Positions 62,155 to 64,000 of a DNA stretch of 64,000 nucleotides are shown here, in pieces. The notes below the pieces were generated by a model. That model did not search any database, was not told the origin of the DNA, and saw only the letters and a program-made list of their open reading frames with translations. The stretch lies in assembly GCF_016219575.1 (NCBI RefSeq), contig NZ_JACRMG010000005.1, positions 186,001 through 250,000 on the forward strand, written 5' to 3'. The stretch is from Bradyrhizobium sp. (GTDB lineage: Bacteria; Pseudomonadota; Alphaproteobacteria; Rhizobiales; Xanthobacteraceae). Made by a program: the position numbers and the translations under genes. Positions within the stretch are counted from its first letter, which is position 1. Every line of letters starts with the position of its first letter.

Positions 62155-64000
62155 TTGAACGCGCGGCGCGTCACGCGGGATGCGATTGCGGCCTCCGCCA
62201 TCGCACTCGCCTGCGCCGGCCTCGCGGTTTCCCCTGCCCTCGACCGGGTCCAGGGGCTGTCGCTCGACATCCTCACCGCACTCCGCTTCGAGATGTTCGG
62301 CAACCGGACCAATCCGGCGGCCTCGCCGGCGGTGGTGGTGGCGATCGACGAGGAGAGCTATCACACCCCGCCCTTCAAGGGCTCGCCGACGCTGACCTGG
62401 ACCGGCGAGATCGGCCGCGTGCTGAATTCGGTCGTCGAAGGCGGCGCCAGGGTCGTCGGCTTCGACATGGTGATCCCGACATCGATCGAGCAGTCGGAAA
62501 TCCCCTTCGGCGAGGGCGTGCTCGGCGAAAGGGTCCGCGGTTTCGACCGCGACTTCCTGCGCGCGCTGGCGGGCGCAACGGCGCCCGGCAAGGTGGTGCT
62601 GGGCGAGCAGTTGCGCGGCAATGACCCGATCCGGCCCTCGCCCGGCCAGCGCATTGCCGTCCGCCAGCAGCAGAACATCCGGCCGCTCAACACCCTCACC
62701 GACGGCGACGATACCGTGCGCCGCATGCCGCTGACCTTCACCGTGAATGGCGCAAGGGTGCCGGGCATGGCGCTGGAACTGGCGGCACGCGCCCAGAACG
62801 CGGCGCCGGAATTCGCCGCAGACGGATCGGTGACGCTCGCCGGCTACAGGATTCCGAGCACGGTGCCGAACACTATGACCGTCAATTTCGAGGGCGGCGC
62901 CGACGACATCCCGACCTACTCCTTTGCCGACTTGCGCACCTGCGCGCTGAAGAACGACAAGGACTTTTTCAAGCGCGCCTTCGACGGCAAGGTCGTGATC
63001 TTCGGCACCGTGCTCGATTCGGAGGACCGAAGGCTCACGTCGAAGCGTTTTGCGACGGGCCTCGAAGGCGGCCGCGCGGCGCGCTGCGCGGGTGACGGCA
63101 AGCCCGTGATGACGAGCTTCAGGCGCAGCTCGATTGCGGGCATTTACATCCACGCTACCGCCGTCAACAATTTGATCCGGCATGACGCGGCGATCGAGCT
63201 CGGCGGGCATGCGACGTTCGCCATCGCATTGCTGATCGCAGCACTTGCCGCCGCCGGCGCGCTGCTGTTCGCGCCGATCGGCGCCGCCGCTGCCTTCCTC
63301 GTGCTCGCGGCCGTCGGCCTCATCGACGCCATCGTCGCCTTCAAGTTCGGCACCGTCATCCCGATCGTCGAGCCCTTCTTCGCCGGCCTCGGCGCGCTGG
63401 CGCTGACGATCGGCTATCGCTTCGCCGTTGCCGACAAGGACCGGCGGCTTCTGCAGAAGAGCTTCGGGCTCTATCTCGCCCCCGACGTGATCAATCGCAT
63501 GCTGAGCTCGAACAAGCTGCCGGAGCTCGGCGGCGAGACACGCCAGGTAACGGTGTTCTTCTCCGACCTCGAAGGCTTTTCCAAGATCGCCGAACAGATC
63601 ACGCCGGAAGCCCTGACGGCGCTGATGAACGAGTATCTGTCTTACATGACCGACATCATCGAGAGCCATGGCGGCTATGTCGACAAGTACATCGGCGACT
63701 CCATCGTCGCGGTGTTCGGCGCGCCCGCCGACGATCCCGATCATGCCGCCCACGCCGCCCGCGCTGCGCTCGATTGTTGCGCGAAACTCGCCGAGCTCAA
63801 CCGCGATGCCGCGGCGTTCCAGCAACATCCGCTGGCCCAGCGCATCGGCATCAATTCGGGCGAAGCCGTGGTCGGCAATCTCGGGTCGCGGCGGCGGTTC
63901 AATTATTCCGTGATGGGCGACGCGGTGAACCTGGCCTCGCGGCTCGAAGGCGCCAACAAGTTTTACGGCACCACGATCATTGTCTCGGAGACGACGGCCG
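62155..64000 (+). CDS. CHASE2 adenylate/guanylate cyclase (3' end beyond the window)
   Basis: The frame starts at TTG 62155 and is open to the right edge (615 codons). It begins with a transmembrane helix (ASAIALACAGLAVSPAL), then a periplasmic CHASE2 domain (VVVAIDEESYH, FDMVIPTSIEQ), three transmembrane helices (about residues 355-425) and a class III cyclase domain. The metal-binding Asp residues are in FFSDLEGFS and IGDSIVAVFG; the adenine-binding Lys (DKYIGD) and Asp (VMGDAVNLASRLE) favour cAMP. No ATG or GTG start is available near the N-terminus. Confidence 0.9.
   Translation, partial: MNARRVTRDAIAASAIALACAGLAVSPALDRVQGLSLDILTALRFEMFGNRTNPAASPAVVVAIDEESYHTPPFKGSPTLTWTGEIGRVLNSVVEGGARVVGFDMVIPTSIEQSEIPFGEGVLGERVRGFDRDFLRALAGATAPGKVVLGEQLRGNDPIRPSPGQRIAVRQQQNIRPLNTLTDGDDTVRRMPLTFTVNGARVPGMALELAARAQNAAPEFAADGSVTLAGYRIPSTVPNTMTVNFEGGADDIPTYSFADLRTCALKNDKDFFKRAFDGKVVIFGTVLDSEDRRLTSKRFATGLEGGRAARCAGDGKPVMTSFRRSSIAGIYIHATAVNNLIRHDAAIELGGHATFAIALLIAALAAAGALLFAPIGAAAAFLVLAAVGLIDAIVAFKFGTVIPIVEPFFAGLGALALTIGYRFAVADKDRRLLQKSFGLYLAPDVINRMLSSNKLPELGGETRQVTVFFSDLEGFSKIAEQITPEALTALMNEYLSYMTDIIESHGGYVDKYIGDSIVAVFGAPADDPDHAAHAARAALDCCAKLAELNRDAAAFQQHPLAQRIGINSGEAVVGNLGSRRRFNYSVMGDAVNLASRLEGANKFYGTTIIVSETTA

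Overview
The window looks like chromosomal DNA from a Bradyrhizobium-type alphaproteobacterium (Nitrobacteraceae). Pointers are the high GC content, long spurious antisense ORFs, the sequences of the ribosomal and RNA polymerase proteins, FixK2-type boxes, and many REP-like palindromes of the kind common in Bradyrhizobium. No database could be consulted, so genus-level placement is inference. No phage, insertion sequence, CRISPR array or plasmid function was seen.

Region 1 (1-18.2 kb) is the RNA polymerase/ribosomal beta-operon region, read leftwards: secE, nusG, rplK, rplA, then rplJ, rplL, rpoB, rpoC. The order is classical but it is interrupted. A 2-hydroxyacid dehydrogenase, a cupin gene and a 0.57 kb dispersed repeat separate rplKA from rplJL. 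About 7.5 kb separates secE from tRNA-Trp, which usually lies just upstream of it. Downstream of the rpoC terminator are a fused FAD-oxidoreductase/methyltransferase and the start of an ABC exporter, which runs off the left edge.

Region 2 (18.4-25.7 kb) is a compact stress/low-oxygen cluster: a YgaP-like membrane protein, Hsp20, a zinc alcohol dehydrogenase, a two-domain phosphotransferase/P-loop kinase, a class I PHA synthase, a small eRF1-like protein, a two-domain universal stress protein and two small proteins. Three 14-bp boxes of the form TTG(A/C)-N6-TCAA lie in front of these genes, two of them in divergent promoters. This suggests one FixK2/FNR-type microoxic regulon. tRNA-Trp closes the region.

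Region 3 (25.9-44 kb) is metabolic: a beta-lactamase-fold hydrolase, two SDRs, a histidine phosphatase, a monomeric NADP isocitrate dehydrogenase, a tandem pair of DMT permeases, an acyl-CoA dehydrogenase/phosphotransferase operon with a divergent TetR regulator and a visible operator, a secreted copper amine oxidase, a CaiB-type CoA-transferase, an M20 peptidase and a DUF454 protein. A second, inverted copy of the 0.57 kb repeat lies at 29.8-30.4 kb.

Region 4 (44-64 kb) carries tRNA-Gly, tRNA-Tyr and tRNA-Thr, an RlmB-type methyltransferase, a TMEM175-like channel, a NiCoT-like permease, hydrolases, and many small secreted or envelope proteins (two Omp25-type barrels, Tyr/Gly-rich and His-rich peptides, a lipoprotein, a tandem TPR pair). 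It ends with an S10 carboxypeptidase and a FecR-like protein followed by a CHASE2 adenylate cyclase that runs off the right edge. The most unusual item is a 14-codon ORF at 44.37 kb. Its ribosome binding site matches the complement of the 16S rRNA 3' end over 16 nt, and it has its own terminator.
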